From NCBI GenBank assembly GCA_000632805.1, contig CP007444.1:4452772-4516771 (forward strand): DNA of 64,000 nt. Direction: 5' to 3'. A program made the position numbers and the translations under genes. This stretch comes from Dyella jiangningensis. Lineage in GTDB: Bacteria; Pseudomonadota; Gammaproteobacteria; Xanthomonadales; Rhodanobacteraceae. The notes beneath the pieces were generated by a model, which searched no databases, had not been told where the DNA came from, and saw nothing but the letters and a program-made list of their open reading frames with translations. This document shows, in pieces, positions 24,657 through 33,662 of the stretch (the stretch's first letter is position 1; each line of letters begins with the position of its first letter).

Positions 24657-25114
24657 TGGCGCCGGTGGTGGTGCGGGATCTCGCCGTCGGCGATTTCGAC
24701 GCATGGAAACCGTTGTGGGACGGCTATAACGCCTTCTACGGCCGCGGTGGCGAGACGGCCTTGCCGGAGGCAATTACGCATTCCACCTGGGCGCGCTTCT
24801 TCGATGCCGACGAGCCCGTGCACGCACTGGTCGCCGAGCGGGACGGGCAAATGCTGGGTCTCGCGCATTACCTGTTCCATCGAAGTACCACCAGCGTCGG
24901 CAACAGTTGCTATCTGCAGGACCTGTTCACCGTGGAGGCCGCGCGTGGCCTGGGTGTGGGTCGCGCGTTGATCGAAGCGGTGTACGAACGCGCGCAGCAG
25001 GCCGGTTCGCCGCGCGTGTACTGGCAGACGCACGAAACCAACGTCACAGCCATGCGGCTGTACGACAAGGTCGCGGACAAATCGGGATTTGTGGTGTACC
25101 GAAAGCTCCTGTAG
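24656..25114 (+). CDS. GNAT family N-acetyltransferase
   Basis: A 152-residue acetyltransferase. The acetyl-CoA loop is LQDLFTVEAARGLGVGRALIEAVYERA (Q/RxxGxG/A as ARGLGVG), followed by VYWQTHETNVTAMRLYDKVADKSGFVVYRK. Its start overlaps the stop of the transporter gene (TGATG), so it is the last gene of the coupled run. The acceptor substrate is unknown. Confidence 0.9.
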   Translation: MAPVVVRDLAVGDFDAWKPLWDGYNAFYGRGGETALPEAITHSTWARFFDADEPVHALVAERDGQMLGLAHYLFHRSTTSVGNSCYLQDLFTVEAARGLGVGRALIEAVYERAQQAGSPRVYWQTHETNVTAMRLYDKVADKSGFVVYRKLL

Positions 25115-25146
25115 CGTCGGCGCCTTGCCGATGACAGGTGATTCCG

Positions 25147-26100
25147 ATGCGCGTCGCGTCCCGTGCCATGACATCCCTGATTTGCTCGCTCGGTCGCCTC
25201 ACGGCGTTTCCGTGCGTGATGTTCGGATGGCTCATCGCTTCGCCGACTCCGGTGCGCGCCAGCGTTGAAGCGGCGCTCTGCGTGCCTTCGCACACGACCA
25301 GCGCCGAGGTTCGCCGAACGACGCTCGACGGCGTTCCCGCCATTGTCCGCGTGCCCCAACACATAAGCCGGCCGCCGATCGTTCTCTGGCATGGCTTTGG
25401 GCCGCCCGCCAGCGAGGCGGCGATGATGGATGCACTGCCGCTCGATGACGTGCCCGCCGTGAAGGTGTATCTCGGTTTGCCGCTGTTCGGCGCGCGCGCC
25501 TTGCCCGGCGGCATGAAGGAGCTGGCGCAACGGCAGGCGCAGGATATGGGGCTGCAGGTCTTCAAGCCGGTGGTGGTGGGTGCGGGCGATGAACTTCCTC
25601 GCGTTGCACGTGCACTGGAGCAGCAAGGCTGCCTTCAATTGCATCAGCCGATCGGGCTGGTCGGTTTCTCCGCCGGTGGTGCGGCGGCGCTCTATGCGAT
25701 GTCACGACATCAGGTGACGGTTGATGCGGCTGTGCTCATCAACCCGTCCACCGGGCTGACGGCGTCGGTGCAGGCGTTCGAGCAGGCAACGGGGCATGCT
25801 TACGCATGGTCGCCTGCCTCGCGCGAGTTGGCGCAGCAAACCGATGCCGTCAAACACGCGGGCGACATCGCGCACGGCACGCCGGCGCCGGCGCTGCTGT
25901 TCCTTCAAGGCGCCGACGACTCGGTTATCGATGCGCATGCGCTGGCCGATCTCGACGAAGGGCTGAAGCCGCTGTACCGCGATCAGGCACAGCGGCTGCA
26001 GTTCACCCGACTGTCAGGCGTGCCCCACCAATGGGCATCCGATCCACAAGGCGTGGCCCGCGTGCGACAGGCCGTGGCGGCGTGGTTCATCGGTCATTGA
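25147..26100 (+). CDS. Secreted alpha/beta hydrolase
   Basis: A 317-residue protein with a signal-like N-terminus (hydrophobic TAFPCVMFGWLIASPTPVRA). The hydrolase fold is clear: IVLWHGFGPP, the nucleophile elbow GFSAGGAAAL, an acid in FLQGADDSVID and a His in GVPHQWA. AGGTGA, 5 bases before ATG 25147, supports that start over the GTG at 25138. The substrate is unknown, and it is convergent with the PD40 gene. Confidence 0.85.
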   Translation: MRVASRAMTSLICSLGRLTAFPCVMFGWLIASPTPVRASVEAALCVPSHTTSAEVRRTTLDGVPAIVRVPQHISRPPIVLWHGFGPPASEAAMMDALPLDDVPAVKVYLGLPLFGARALPGGMKELAQRQAQDMGLQVFKPVVVGAGDELPRVARALEQQGCLQLHQPIGLVGFSAGGAAALYAMSRHQVTVDAAVLINPSTGLTASVQAFEQATGHAYAWSPASRELAQQTDAVKHAGDIAHGTPAPALLFLQGADDSVIDAHALADLDEGLKPLYRDQAQRLQFTRLSGVPHQWASDPQGVARVRQAVAAWFIGH

Positions 26101-26119
26101 CGGCGCGAGATCGTCGCCA

Positions 26120-27100
26120 TCAATGATCGATGCCATGCGCCTTCAGCACATCGCTGATGTCGAACAACCAGAGATTGCGTGAACCGTTGAGCGGCGCCTG
26201 CAGGCGGGCCTGCAGTGAGCTGATGGTGTCCGCCTTCTTGGGAAAGTGAACCTCTTCCTCGCGGCTGCTGGACACGTACAGTTCGCCGAAGTGCGGGCCG
26301 AGCGAAGGCGCGTTTTCAAGTGACGGGCTGTTCACGTCGCCACCCAGGTGAACAGGCTTGCTCCAGTGGCCGTTCGTATCGCGGAAAGCGATGTAGAGAT
26401 CCGCGCTGCCGAGCGAATCGCCCTCGTTGCCGGCATACACGATGAATCGCTGCTGCGGATCGACACCCGGGTCCATGCGGTTGTGGTCGACGTCACCCAG
26501 ATCCACGCGCTCCGGCGCGGCATAGCCCTTGTCCGTGCGCCGCGCGACATAGATCTGGTAGAGCTTGCCCGAATCCGCGCGATGCGCCGAGAAATAGACA
26601 TCGCCGTTGGCTGCCACCGACGGGTTGTAGATCATCGCGCCATCGTTGTGCGCACCGTCGACGTGCACGGGCTTGCCCCAACGGCCATCGGCCTGTTGCT
26701 CCACATACCAGAGATGGGTTCCAGCAAAATGCTGTCCGTTCATTTCAGCGGTGACGGGAGCGTCGCCATCATGCGGCGGCCGGTTGGAGACAAAGTAGAG
26801 CCGCTTGCCGTCGGGCGATATGGCGGGTTCGGAGTCGTGCCACTGCCCTGAGAACGGCACCACCTCGGGCATCGACCAATGCCCATCGCGCTGATGCGAG
26901 ACGAGGATGGTGTCGTCCTTCTCGGCGAAATCCGAGCGCATGAAATAAAGCGTATGGCCGTCCGGACTGACCGCCGCGGAAGTCTCCTGCAGGCCGGTGG
27001 AAATCACGCCCGGCCCCACGAGTTCACCGGCGTGTGCGGTGCCGAGCGCGGAAACGGCCATGGCAATGGAGAGCGAGAGGGCGAGCGGCTTGCGTGACAT
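26120..27100 (-). CDS. Secreted PD40 (WD40-like) beta-propeller protein A
   Basis: A 326-residue protein with signal peptide MSRKPLALSLSIAMAVSALG...AHA and TolB/PD40 propeller repeats: VSPDGHTLYFMRSD, ISPDGKRLYFVSNRPP and later NGDVYFSAHR. The block VVPFSGQWHDSEPAISPDG is nearly repeated in protein B at 29167-30117, so the two are paralogues. It lies downstream of the LytTR regulator, 125 bases away, and has its own ribosome-binding site (AGGAAG). Function unknown; a periplasmic binding or sensing role is an inference. Confidence 0.85.
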   Translation of the reverse strand: MSRKPLALSLSIAMAVSALGTAHAGELVGPGVISTGLQETSAAVSPDGHTLYFMRSDFAEKDDTILVSHQRDGHWSMPEVVPFSGQWHDSEPAISPDGKRLYFVSNRPPHDGDAPVTAEMNGQHFAGTHLWYVEQQADGRWGKPVHVDGAHNDGAMIYNPSVAANGDVYFSAHRADSGKLYQIYVARRTDKGYAAPERVDLGDVDHNRMDPGVDPQQRFIVYAGNEGDSLGSADLYIAFRDTNGHWSKPVHLGGDVNSPSLENAPSLGPHFGELYVSSSREEEVHFPKKADTISSLQARLQAPLNGSRNLWLFDISDVLKAHGIDH

Positions 27101-27225
27101 GGAGGCTTCCTATGCGTGGCGTGGAGTGTGCGCCAAGCATCCGCGACGCTTGCATGGGGCGCAGCGGCTGCGTGTCGGGCGGTTGGCTGGCGGTGATGAG
27201 CGGTCGTCCGCCCGCCACGGACGGC

Positions 27226-27984
27226 TCACGCCATGCCGAGCGCGCGCCGCGCCTGCATGCGGAAGCGGCGGCTGAGGTTGAGCCGCGTGCCGTCGCGCAA
27301 CACCACTTCCGCGCTGCCCTGGAACAGAGGATGCACTTCGCGGATGCGTTCCACGTTCACCACGATGCCGCGGTGAATACGCAGGAAGCGCGAGGGATCG
27401 AGCGACCCAAGCAGCTGCCGCAGCGACTCGCGGTGCAAATAACTCGCCGCGCCCGCACGAATATGCACATAGTTGCCGTCGGCGCGCAGCCAGTCGATGT
27501 CGTCCACCGGAATCACGCGGATATGTTCGCCATGTTGCACGCTGAGGCGCTGCAGATAGGGGCTGGGCGGAGGCGCCGCCGCACGGGGTGCGGCCGACGC
27601 GGTGTGCATCCCCTGCCAGTGCCGGCGCACGCGCGTCATGGCCTGGTCGAAGCGTTCCTGGTCGATCGGCTTGAGCACATAGTCCAGCGCGTCGGCGTCG
27701 AATGCCCGCAGCGCGTGCTGACCAAACGCGGTGGCGAACACCACCATCGGCGCGGTATCGCGTTTCAGGCCGTGCAGCAGCTTGAAGCCGTCCATGCCGG
27801 GCATGCGGATATCGAGGAACAGCAGATCGGGATCGAGCGCCCGTATCGCCTGCTGCGCCTCGATCGCGTTGCCGCATTCGCCGACGATTTCCACGTCCGG
27901 GTGCGATGCCAGCGCCTGCCGGATCGCGAGGCGCGCCAGCACTTCGTCGTCGACCAGCAGCGTGCGGATAGGCGGCGCGCTCAT
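27226..27984 (-). CDS. LytTR family response regulator
   Basis: A 252-residue response regulator. Residues 5-125 are the receiver domain with phosphoacceptor Asp58 (LLFLDIRMPG), acidic pocket DDE at 12-14 and Lys in LKPID. Residues about 144-250 are the LytTR DNA-binding domain (VIPVDDIDWLRADGNYVHIR, FLRIHRGIVVNVERIREV). It overlaps the kinase gene by 4 bases (start within the kinase stop), so both are made together. Genes controlled by LytTR systems are often adjacent; the two PD40 genes are candidates. Confidence 0.95.
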   Translation of the reverse strand: MSAPPIRTLLVDDEVLARLAIRQALASHPDVEIVGECGNAIEAQQAIRALDPDLLFLDIRMPGMDGFKLLHGLKRDTAPMVVFATAFGQHALRAFDADALDYVLKPIDQERFDQAMTRVRRHWQGMHTASAAPRAAAPPPSPYLQRLSVQHGEHIRVIPVDDIDWLRADGNYVHIRAGAASYLHRESLRQLLGSLDPSRFLRIHRGIVVNVERIREVHPLFQGSAEVVLRDGTRLNLSRRFRMQARRALGMA

Positions 27985-29072
27985 GCCGCACGCTCGCGGT
28001 AGGGAAAGCGCATTTCCACGCGGGTTCCGCCCAGGTCGCGGCGCTGCAGTTCCAGCGTGGCGTCGCTGCCGAACAGCATGTCCAGGCGCGTGCGCGTATT
28101 GCCCAGGCCCAGGCCGTCGCGCGGGCCTTCGGGCGGCAGGCCGATGCCATCGTCATCGACGCGCAGCAGCAGCGAATCGCCATCGCGCCGGGTCACGATG
28201 TGCAGCGTGCCACGCTCGGTCTTGTCGAGCAGGCCATGGCGCAGCGCGTTCTCCACCAGCGGCTGCAGGATCATGTTGGGCACCAGCGCGTGCACCGTAT
28301 CGGTCGCCACATCCAGGTGCGTGGTCAGGCGGTCCTGGAAGCGCACCTGCTGGATGCCGAGGTAGCACTGCAGGATTTCCATCTCGCGCGACAGCGGCAC
28401 CTGCTGCGCGTGGCGCTCTTCCAGCGTGAGTCGCAGGAAGTCGCTGAGCCGCGCGATCATCAGCCGCGCCTGCACGGGATCGGCCAGCGCCAGCGCGGAA
28501 ATGGCATTGAGCGTGTTGAACAGGAAATGTGGCTGCAGTTGCACGCGCAGCGTCTGCAATTGCGATTGCACCAGCTGCGTTTCCAGCTGCGAACTGCGCA
28601 GACGCTCGTCGCGCAGGCGCCGCTGCGAATCGATGGCGCGCAGCACCACCAGCAGCACACCGTACGTCACCCAGGCGAGGTGGAAGTTGTAGGCGAACTG
28701 CATGCGCATGAACGCGCCCAGCGTCAGCGTGGGCTCCGACAATGGCGGTCCACACAGTTGCCAATAGATGGCCTGCATCACCAGCACCTGAAGCGCCGCC
28801 ATCACCATGCTCGCCGGCAGATGCACGGCGAAGAAGCGACCCCAGCCGTAGCCGGCGGTGCGTCGGCCCAGCGCGGCCACCAGCGGCGTCAGCAGCATCC
28901 ACAGGTAGAAGTTGGTGAAGTTCCACGCCAGCGGGCGATACCAGACCACCGCCATGCCTTCGCTGATCGAGGAAAGGATCGCGCTGACGGTGTAGGAGGC
29001 GGCCAGCAAGGTCCAGAACGCCAGGACCAGGCCCTGGGTCCTCAAGCGTGGCAAGGTCATCAGCTTGGACAC
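27981..29072 (-). CDS. LytS/YehU-type sensor histidine kinase
   Basis: A 363-residue kinase. Four to five membrane helices fill residues 12-145 (VLAFWTLLAASYTVSAIL, NFYLWMLLTPLVAALG, SMVMAALQVLVMQAIYW). Then comes the His_kinase domain with phosphoacceptor His182 in LQPHFLFNTLNAISALA, and a C-terminal HATPase (NMILQPLVENALRHG, DDDGIGLP, GLGLGNTRTRLDMLFG). The start is a GTG with GGAGG 6 bases upstream. There is no periplasmic sensor domain, so signals may come through membrane or partner proteins such as the flanking PD40 products (inference). Confidence 0.94.
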   Translation of the reverse strand: MSKLMTLPRLRTQGLVLAFWTLLAASYTVSAILSSISEGMAVVWYRPLAWNFTNFYLWMLLTPLVAALGRRTAGYGWGRFFAVHLPASMVMAALQVLVMQAIYWQLCGPPLSEPTLTLGAFMRMQFAYNFHLAWVTYGVLLVVLRAIDSQRRLRDERLRSSQLETQLVQSQLQTLRVQLQPHFLFNTLNAISALALADPVQARLMIARLSDFLRLTLEERHAQQVPLSREMEILQCYLGIQQVRFQDRLTTHLDVATDTVHALVPNMILQPLVENALRHGLLDKTERGTLHIVTRRDGDSLLLRVDDDGIGLPPEGPRDGLGLGNTRTRLDMLFGSDATLELQRRDLGGTRVEMRFPYRERAA

Positions 29073-29166
29073 GTGGAGCCTCCCCGGCGCCGATCGCTGC
29101 TGCGAACCACGGCAGTGTGGAATGGCAGCCGGCGCAATGACAGTGCCTGAAGGCGTGCCCCCAGGC

Positions 29167-30117
29167 TCATCCTGTCGTGCAGTGCGATGGCGTCGCGGGT
29201 TCGGCCTGGCCGTGGGCCTCGAGCCATGGCGTCAGCGAAATGCGCCAGATGTGGTCGTCGGTGTCGCTGCCCTTCGCATCCTGCGCCGGCAGGCTGCGGT
29301 CGCTGGAGTAATACAGCGTGCGGTGGTCGCATCCCAGTTGCGAGCCCATGCTGTGCGTACCGCCGTTCACGGCGTCGCCGAGGTCTTCCGGTGTGCTCCA
29401 GTTCTGCGCCGTGTGGAAGGCGATCGCCAACCGATAGGGCTGCTTGGGATCGACCTTGATGCTGAAGACCATGAAGGAGCGATCCGGCGCGATGGCGACG
29501 TCGCGGATCTGCGCCTGCTTGTCGCCCACGGCCACCACATAGGGCGCCTTGTAGCTGCCGTTTTCATAGGCGGCGCGAAGCGGCCGCAGCACGCCATCGG
29601 GTGCGCAGCCGATGTAATAGACGCTGCCATCCTGGGCGATGCTCGGCGCGAAGGTGCTGTTGCAGGTGTTCACCAGGTCGGGAAGACGCACCGGCTCGCT
29701 CCAGCCATCGCCCCTGCGCTCCACGCGCCACAGGTTCATGCCCTGGCCCTTGAACACCTTGCCGTTGCGCACCGCGTCGATGGGTTGGCCGTCCCTGGTT
29801 GCCGGCCGGTTCGACGCGAACACGAGGAAGGAGCCGTCCGGCGCCATGCTCGGATCACCATCACGCCAGTGGCCTGAGAACGGCGCGACCACCGGCGTCG
29901 ACCACTGCCCATGGACCCGGTGCGAGGACATGACCGAAGCCCCCTGGTCGGTGCCACGCATGAAATAGACGGTATTGCCGTCCGGCGTGAACGCAGGCGA
30001 CACCGCGTCGCCGTGATCTCCCGGCAAGAACAGCTCCGGGACGCCGGTCGCGATGGACAGGGGCGTGATGAGCGGCGAGATCAGCACCAGCACGACGCAG
30101 ATCATCTGTTGCCACAT
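29167..30117 (-). CDS. Secreted PD40 beta-propeller protein B
   Basis: A 316-residue protein with a hydrophobic signal sequence (MICVVLVLISPLITPLSIA) and propeller motifs FTPDGNTVYFMRG, MAPDGSFLVFASNRP and APDRSFMVFSIK. The segment VAPFSGHWRDGDPSMAPDG aligns with VVPFSGQWHDSEPAISPDG of protein A, so they are paralogues. An AGGAGA ribosome-binding site lies 6 bases before the ATG. It is upstream of the LytS/LytTR genes on the same strand (94 bases), so the four genes may be one transcript. Function unknown. Confidence 0.85.
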   Translation of the reverse strand: MWQQMICVVLVLISPLITPLSIATGVPELFLPGDHGDAVSPAFTPDGNTVYFMRGTDQGASVMSSHRVHGQWSTPVVAPFSGHWRDGDPSMAPDGSFLVFASNRPATRDGQPIDAVRNGKVFKGQGMNLWRVERRGDGWSEPVRLPDLVNTCNSTFAPSIAQDGSVYYIGCAPDGVLRPLRAAYENGSYKAPYVVAVGDKQAQIRDVAIAPDRSFMVFSIKVDPKQPYRLAIAFHTAQNWSTPEDLGDAVNGGTHSMGSQLGCDHRTLYYSSDRSLPAQDAKGSDTDDHIWRISLTPWLEAHGQAEPATPSHCTTG

Positions 30118-30249
30118 GGCGGGTCTCCTGGATGCGCGGCACGAGCGGACAGCGCATCACGCTAGGACGACAAGCCGACCGCGTCGCCGCTTTCGTGACA
30201 AGCGGCGTGCTGGCATCCACGAGCGGTAGGTCGCCGCGGGCAAACGGCG

Positions 30250-31284
30250 TCAGCTGTCCGCGACGCGTATCACCAGCTTGCCGAAGTTGCGGCCCTGGAG
30301 CAGGCCGATGAACGCCTCCGGCGCGTGCTCCAATCCGTCCACCACGTCCTCGCGGACTTTCACGCGGCCGCTCGCGATCCACTCGCTCATGTCGCGGCGG
30401 AACGCATCGAAGCGGGTCGCATAGTGGTCGAGGATGATGAAGCCCTGCATGTGGATGCGCTTCTGCAGAACGGCGGAGGTGACCGCCGGCAACCGGTCCA
30501 TGCCGGCGGGCGCGTCATCACCGTTGTAATGGGCGATGAAACCACACACCGGCATGCGCGCATGCAGGTTGAGCAGGGGCAGCACGGCGTCGAACACCGC
30601 GCCGCCGACATTTTCGAAATAGACGTCGATGCCATCGGGGCAGGCGGCAGCGAGCTTGTCGGCCAGGCTTGGGTCGTGGCGATCCAGGCAGGCATCGAAG
30701 CCGAGTTCGTCCACCGCATGGCGGCACTTGTCCGCGCCGCCGGCAATGCCGACCACGCGCGCGCCCTTGAGCTTGGCGATCTGGCCTACCACGGCGCCGA
30801 CCGCGCCTGTCGCGGCCGCCACCACCACGGTTTCGCCAGGCTTGGGCTGGCCGATGTCCAGCAGGCCGACATAGGCGGTGAACGCGGGCATGCCCAGGCC
30901 GCCCAGCGCCAGCGACGGCTGGGGCATCTCGCCCAGCGCCGTCAGGTCCTTGCCGTCGGACAACGCATAGTCCTGCCAGCCCGCGTTGCCGAGCACCAGT
31001 TCGCCAGCGCGGAACTGCGGATGTTTCGAGGCGACGACGCGATTGACCGTGCCCCCCACGACGGGTTCGCCCAGTGGTACGGCCGACGCGTAGCTCGTAC
31101 CGCGCTCGTCCATCAGGTTGCGCATGTACGGGTCGAGCGAGAGATAGAGCGTGCGCAGCAACACCTGGCCATCGCCCGGCTCGGGTACAGGGGTTTCCTC
31201 AAGGCGCAGGTCATGCGGCCTTGGTTGCCCCTGCGGACGTGAGGCCAGCACGATGCGGCGATTGCGGGTGTTGCTCTGTGGCAT
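30250..31284 (-). CDS. NADP-dependent MDR oxidoreductase (CurA/leukotriene B4 dehydrogenase-like)
   Basis: A 344-residue zinc-independent medium-chain reductase. The family signature is LYLSLDPYMRNLMDE near 45-60, followed by a nucleotide-binding VVVAAATGAVGAVVGQIAKLKGARVVGIAGG and DVYFENVGG. These enzymes reduce enones and quinones with NADPH. AAGGGAA lies 6 bases before the ATG. It is the last gene downstream of the efflux operon, 23 bases after the SDR, so it likely shares LysR control and may detoxify pump-related electrophiles (inference). Confidence 0.9.
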   Translation of the reverse strand: MPQSNTRNRRIVLASRPQGQPRPHDLRLEETPVPEPGDGQVLLRTLYLSLDPYMRNLMDERGTSYASAVPLGEPVVGGTVNRVVASKHPQFRAGELVLGNAGWQDYALSDGKDLTALGEMPQPSLALGGLGMPAFTAYVGLLDIGQPKPGETVVVAAATGAVGAVVGQIAKLKGARVVGIAGGADKCRHAVDELGFDACLDRHDPSLADKLAAACPDGIDVYFENVGGAVFDAVLPLLNLHARMPVCGFIAHYNGDDAPAGMDRLPAVTSAVLQKRIHMQGFIILDHYATRFDAFRRDMSEWIASGRVKVREDVVDGLEHAPEAFIGLLQGRNFGKLVIRVADS

Positions 31285-31307
31285 GTCGAATTCCCTTCGT
31301 GGTTGGA

Positions 31308-32069
31308 TCACCAGTCGATGCGCTGGCGATCGCGGAAAAAGCCGCCATGAATCGCCGGTCGCGTGGGCAGCATCGCCGCCCATACGATGCCGGCGGCGCC
31401 TTCGGCCACCGGGCGTCCACCATGGCCGCCCATGTCGGTGGCTACCCAGCCCGGGCACACGGCGTTCACCAGAATGCCGCTGCCCGCGAGTTCCGTGGCG
31501 AGCATGCGTGTATGGCTGTTGAGCGCGGCCTTGGAGACGCGATAGGCGGGGCAGGCGCTGCCCTCGCTGTCGATGGCGCCGCAGCCGCTGGAGACGTTGA
31601 CGATGCGGCCGTAACCGTGGCGCTGCATCAGCGGCAGCATGGCCTCGGTGAGTTGCCAGGCGCCGATCAGATTGGTCTCCAGCGCCTGTCGCACGAGGTC
31701 CAGGTTCACCGACGACGGATCGTCGTCGATGTCGAAATACGCGCCGGCGTTGTTGACGAGGATGTCGAGACGGCCGTATTCGCCATCGATGCGCGCGGCG
31801 AGCTCGCGGACATCTTCCATCGAGGTCACATCGAGCTTCACCGGAATCACCGTGCCGCCTTCGCGCCGCAGCTGCCGCGCGGCCTTTTCGCCGAGCAATG
31901 GCTTGCGCGCGCCCAGCAGCACGGTGACGCCTTGCGCGGCGAGCTGCCGCGACACCTCATAGCCCAGACCGCGGTTGGCGCCGCTTACCAGCGCAATGCG
32001 CTGCGACGGCTCCGGTTCGGTCGCCCCCATACGGCGACGCGGCCTCCCCGGAAACGCCACCGCGTTCAT
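31308..32069 (-). CDS. Short-chain dehydrogenase/reductase coupled to the efflux channel gene
   Basis: A 253-residue SDR. NAD(P)-binding motif ALVSGANRGLGYEVSRQLA (TGxxxGxG-type), LDVTSMEDV, NNAG, and the catalytic Ser-Tyr-Lys in IVNVSSGCGAIDSEG and AYRVSKAALN are all visible. Its ATG overlaps the stop of the OprM-type gene (ATGA at 32066-32069), so translation is coupled to the pump. The GATEPEPSQR start at 32030 is an alternative, but the overlap favours 32069. Substrate unknown. Confidence 0.9.
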   Translation of the reverse strand: MNAVAFPGRPRRRMGATEPEPSQRIALVSGANRGLGYEVSRQLAAQGVTVLLGARKPLLGEKAARQLRREGGTVIPVKLDVTSMEDVRELAARIDGEYGRLDILVNNAGAYFDIDDDPSSVNLDLVRQALETNLIGAWQLTEAMLPLMQRHGYGRIVNVSSGCGAIDSEGSACPAYRVSKAALNSHTRMLATELAGSGILVNAVCPGWVATDMGGHGGRPVAEGAAGIVWAAMLPTRPAIHGGFFRDRQRIDW

Positions 32070-33493
32070 GGCGTGGCGGCCAACTGGTCGCAGCGTTCGC
32101 TGCCGCAGGCCTGCCAGCCGCCGCCCAGCGCCTTGTACACCGACACGGCGCGCAGGTTGATTGCCGCCTGTGCATCGGCCAGCGAATCTTCCGCCGCGAG
32201 CTGGGTGCGCTCGGCATCCAGCAGCTGCAGGAAGTCGGCGGCGCCTTCGTTGTAGCGGATGCGGGCGAGGTCGGCGGCGTGGCGACTCTGCGTCACCTGT
32301 TCCTCCAGCTTCAGCACGCGCTCGCGCTGCAGGTTGTAGCCGACAATGGCGTTGTCCACGTCTTCCAGCGCCTGCAGCACGGTGCGTTGGTAGTTGGCGA
32401 GCGCGGCATCATTGCGTGCCTCGCTGGCTTTGACGTTGGAACGCACGCGCTGCACGTTGAGACCCGACCAGGTGATGCTCGGCGCGATCGACCAGGCACG
32501 CGACGCCGCGCCGCCGAAGTCGTTGCTGCGGCCAGCCAGGAAGCCGAGGAAACCGCCCAACGAGATGTGCGGGTAGTAGTCGGCCTTGGCCACGCCGATG
32601 CGTGCATTGCTGGCGGCAAGCTCGCGCTCGGCCACGCGCACGTCGGGGCGTCGCTGCAACACGTCGCCGGCGTTGCCGATGGCGAGCGCCACGTCGATGG
32701 GCTTGAAGCCGTTCGGCGACAGGTCGATGTCGAGTTCACCCGGGCGCTGGCCCACCAGCACGGCGAGGCGGTTGGTGTCGTTTTGCGCCAGCGTCTGCAA
32801 TACGGGCAACTGGGCTTCCACGGCGGCCAGCCGCGCGCTGGCGCTGGCGACATCCTGCTCCGAGCCGGTGCCGGCATCGAGGCGAGCGCGGATCAGCTTC
32901 AGCGACTGGCGCTGATTCTCGATGTCGCGGTTCGCCACGTCGATGCGCAGTTGCGCGCCACGCAGATCGAAGTAGTAGCGTGCGACTTCGGCGAACAGCG
33001 TAACCTGGGCGTCCTGCAGCGAGGCTTCGCTGGCGCCGGCATCCGCGCGCGCGGCTTCCACCGAACGGCGAACGCCACCGAACAGATCGATTTCCCAGCT
33101 GGCATCGAAACCCGCCTGGTAGCTGGTCACGGTGGTGCGCTGGTCGGTGAAGCCCGGTTGCTGGCCGCGGCTGCGCGAGTAGTTGGCGACCGTTTCGACG
33201 TCCGGGATCTGCTGCGATTTTGCCACGCCCAGCAAGGCGCGCGATTCATGCAGACGGGCGTAGGCGATCTTGAGATCCGGCGCATTCGCCGCGGCGCGCT
33301 GGACAAGCGCGTCGAGCGTGGGGTCATTGAACTGCTTCCACCAGTCGGCCTGGAAGTTCGCGGTCGACTCTTGCGAAGCGTTGATGCCTTGCACGGCCGC
33401 GGGCTGTTCCTGCGGCGTGTGGTAGTCGGGGCCGACACTGACGCAACCGGAGAGCATGATCGCGGCGGCGATGGCGGTGGCTTTCCTGGCCAT
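32066..33493 (-). CDS. RND efflux outer-membrane channel lipoprotein (OprM/NodT family)
   Basis: A 475-residue outer-membrane channel precursor. MARKATAIAAAIMLSGCVSVGPDY gives a lipoprotein signal with lipidated Cys17. It has the two OEP repeats rich in long helices (WWKQFNDPTLDALVQRAAANAPDLKIAYARLHESRALLGVA and later RRPDVRVAERELAASNARIGVAKADYYPHISL). It docks to the fusion protein and pump upstream. Another ATG at 33661, with GAGGAG 7 bases upstream and touching the pump stop, is in frame and would add 56 residues that run through a palindromic repeat. The lipoprotein signal argues for 33493, but its ribosome-binding site is poor. Confidence 0.9.
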   Translation of the reverse strand: MARKATAIAAAIMLSGCVSVGPDYHTPQEQPAAVQGINASQESTANFQADWWKQFNDPTLDALVQRAAANAPDLKIAYARLHESRALLGVAKSQQIPDVETVANYSRSRGQQPGFTDQRTTVTSYQAGFDASWEIDLFGGVRRSVEAARADAGASEASLQDAQVTLFAEVARYYFDLRGAQLRIDVANRDIENQRQSLKLIRARLDAGTGSEQDVASASARLAAVEAQLPVLQTLAQNDTNRLAVLVGQRPGELDIDLSPNGFKPIDVALAIGNAGDVLQRRPDVRVAERELAASNARIGVAKADYYPHISLGGFLGFLAGRSNDFGGAASRAWSIAPSITWSGLNVQRVRSNVKASEARNDAALANYQRTVLQALEDVDNAIVGYNLQRERVLKLEEQVTQSRHAADLARIRYNEGAADFLQLLDAERTQLAAEDSLADAQAAINLRAVSVYKALGGGWQACGSERCDQLAATP

Positions 33494-33603
33494 GCCACGG
33501 TGGGAGCGGGGTTCGCAGGCGGCGCATGATTCGTTCACTGCGGCGGCGTCCATGAAGCCGACGCCTGACGAGAGCGTGGCGCGAGATTGGCCCCTCACCC
33601 CGG

Positions 33604-33626
33604 CCCTCTCCCCAGAGGGGAGAGGG
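33604..33626. repeat. CCCTCTCCC palindrome, copy 2, between pump and channel genes
   Basis: A 10-bp perfect stem CCCTCTCCCC / GGGGAGAGGG with loop AGA. It lies inside the in-frame extension upstream of the channel lipoprotein signal and is read there as LPLPSGERAGVRG. Related copies are at 8791, 39461 and 61642. Confidence 0.8.
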
Positions 33627-33662
33627 AGAAGTGAGGTAGCAAGGTTCTTGAAGAAGGACATA

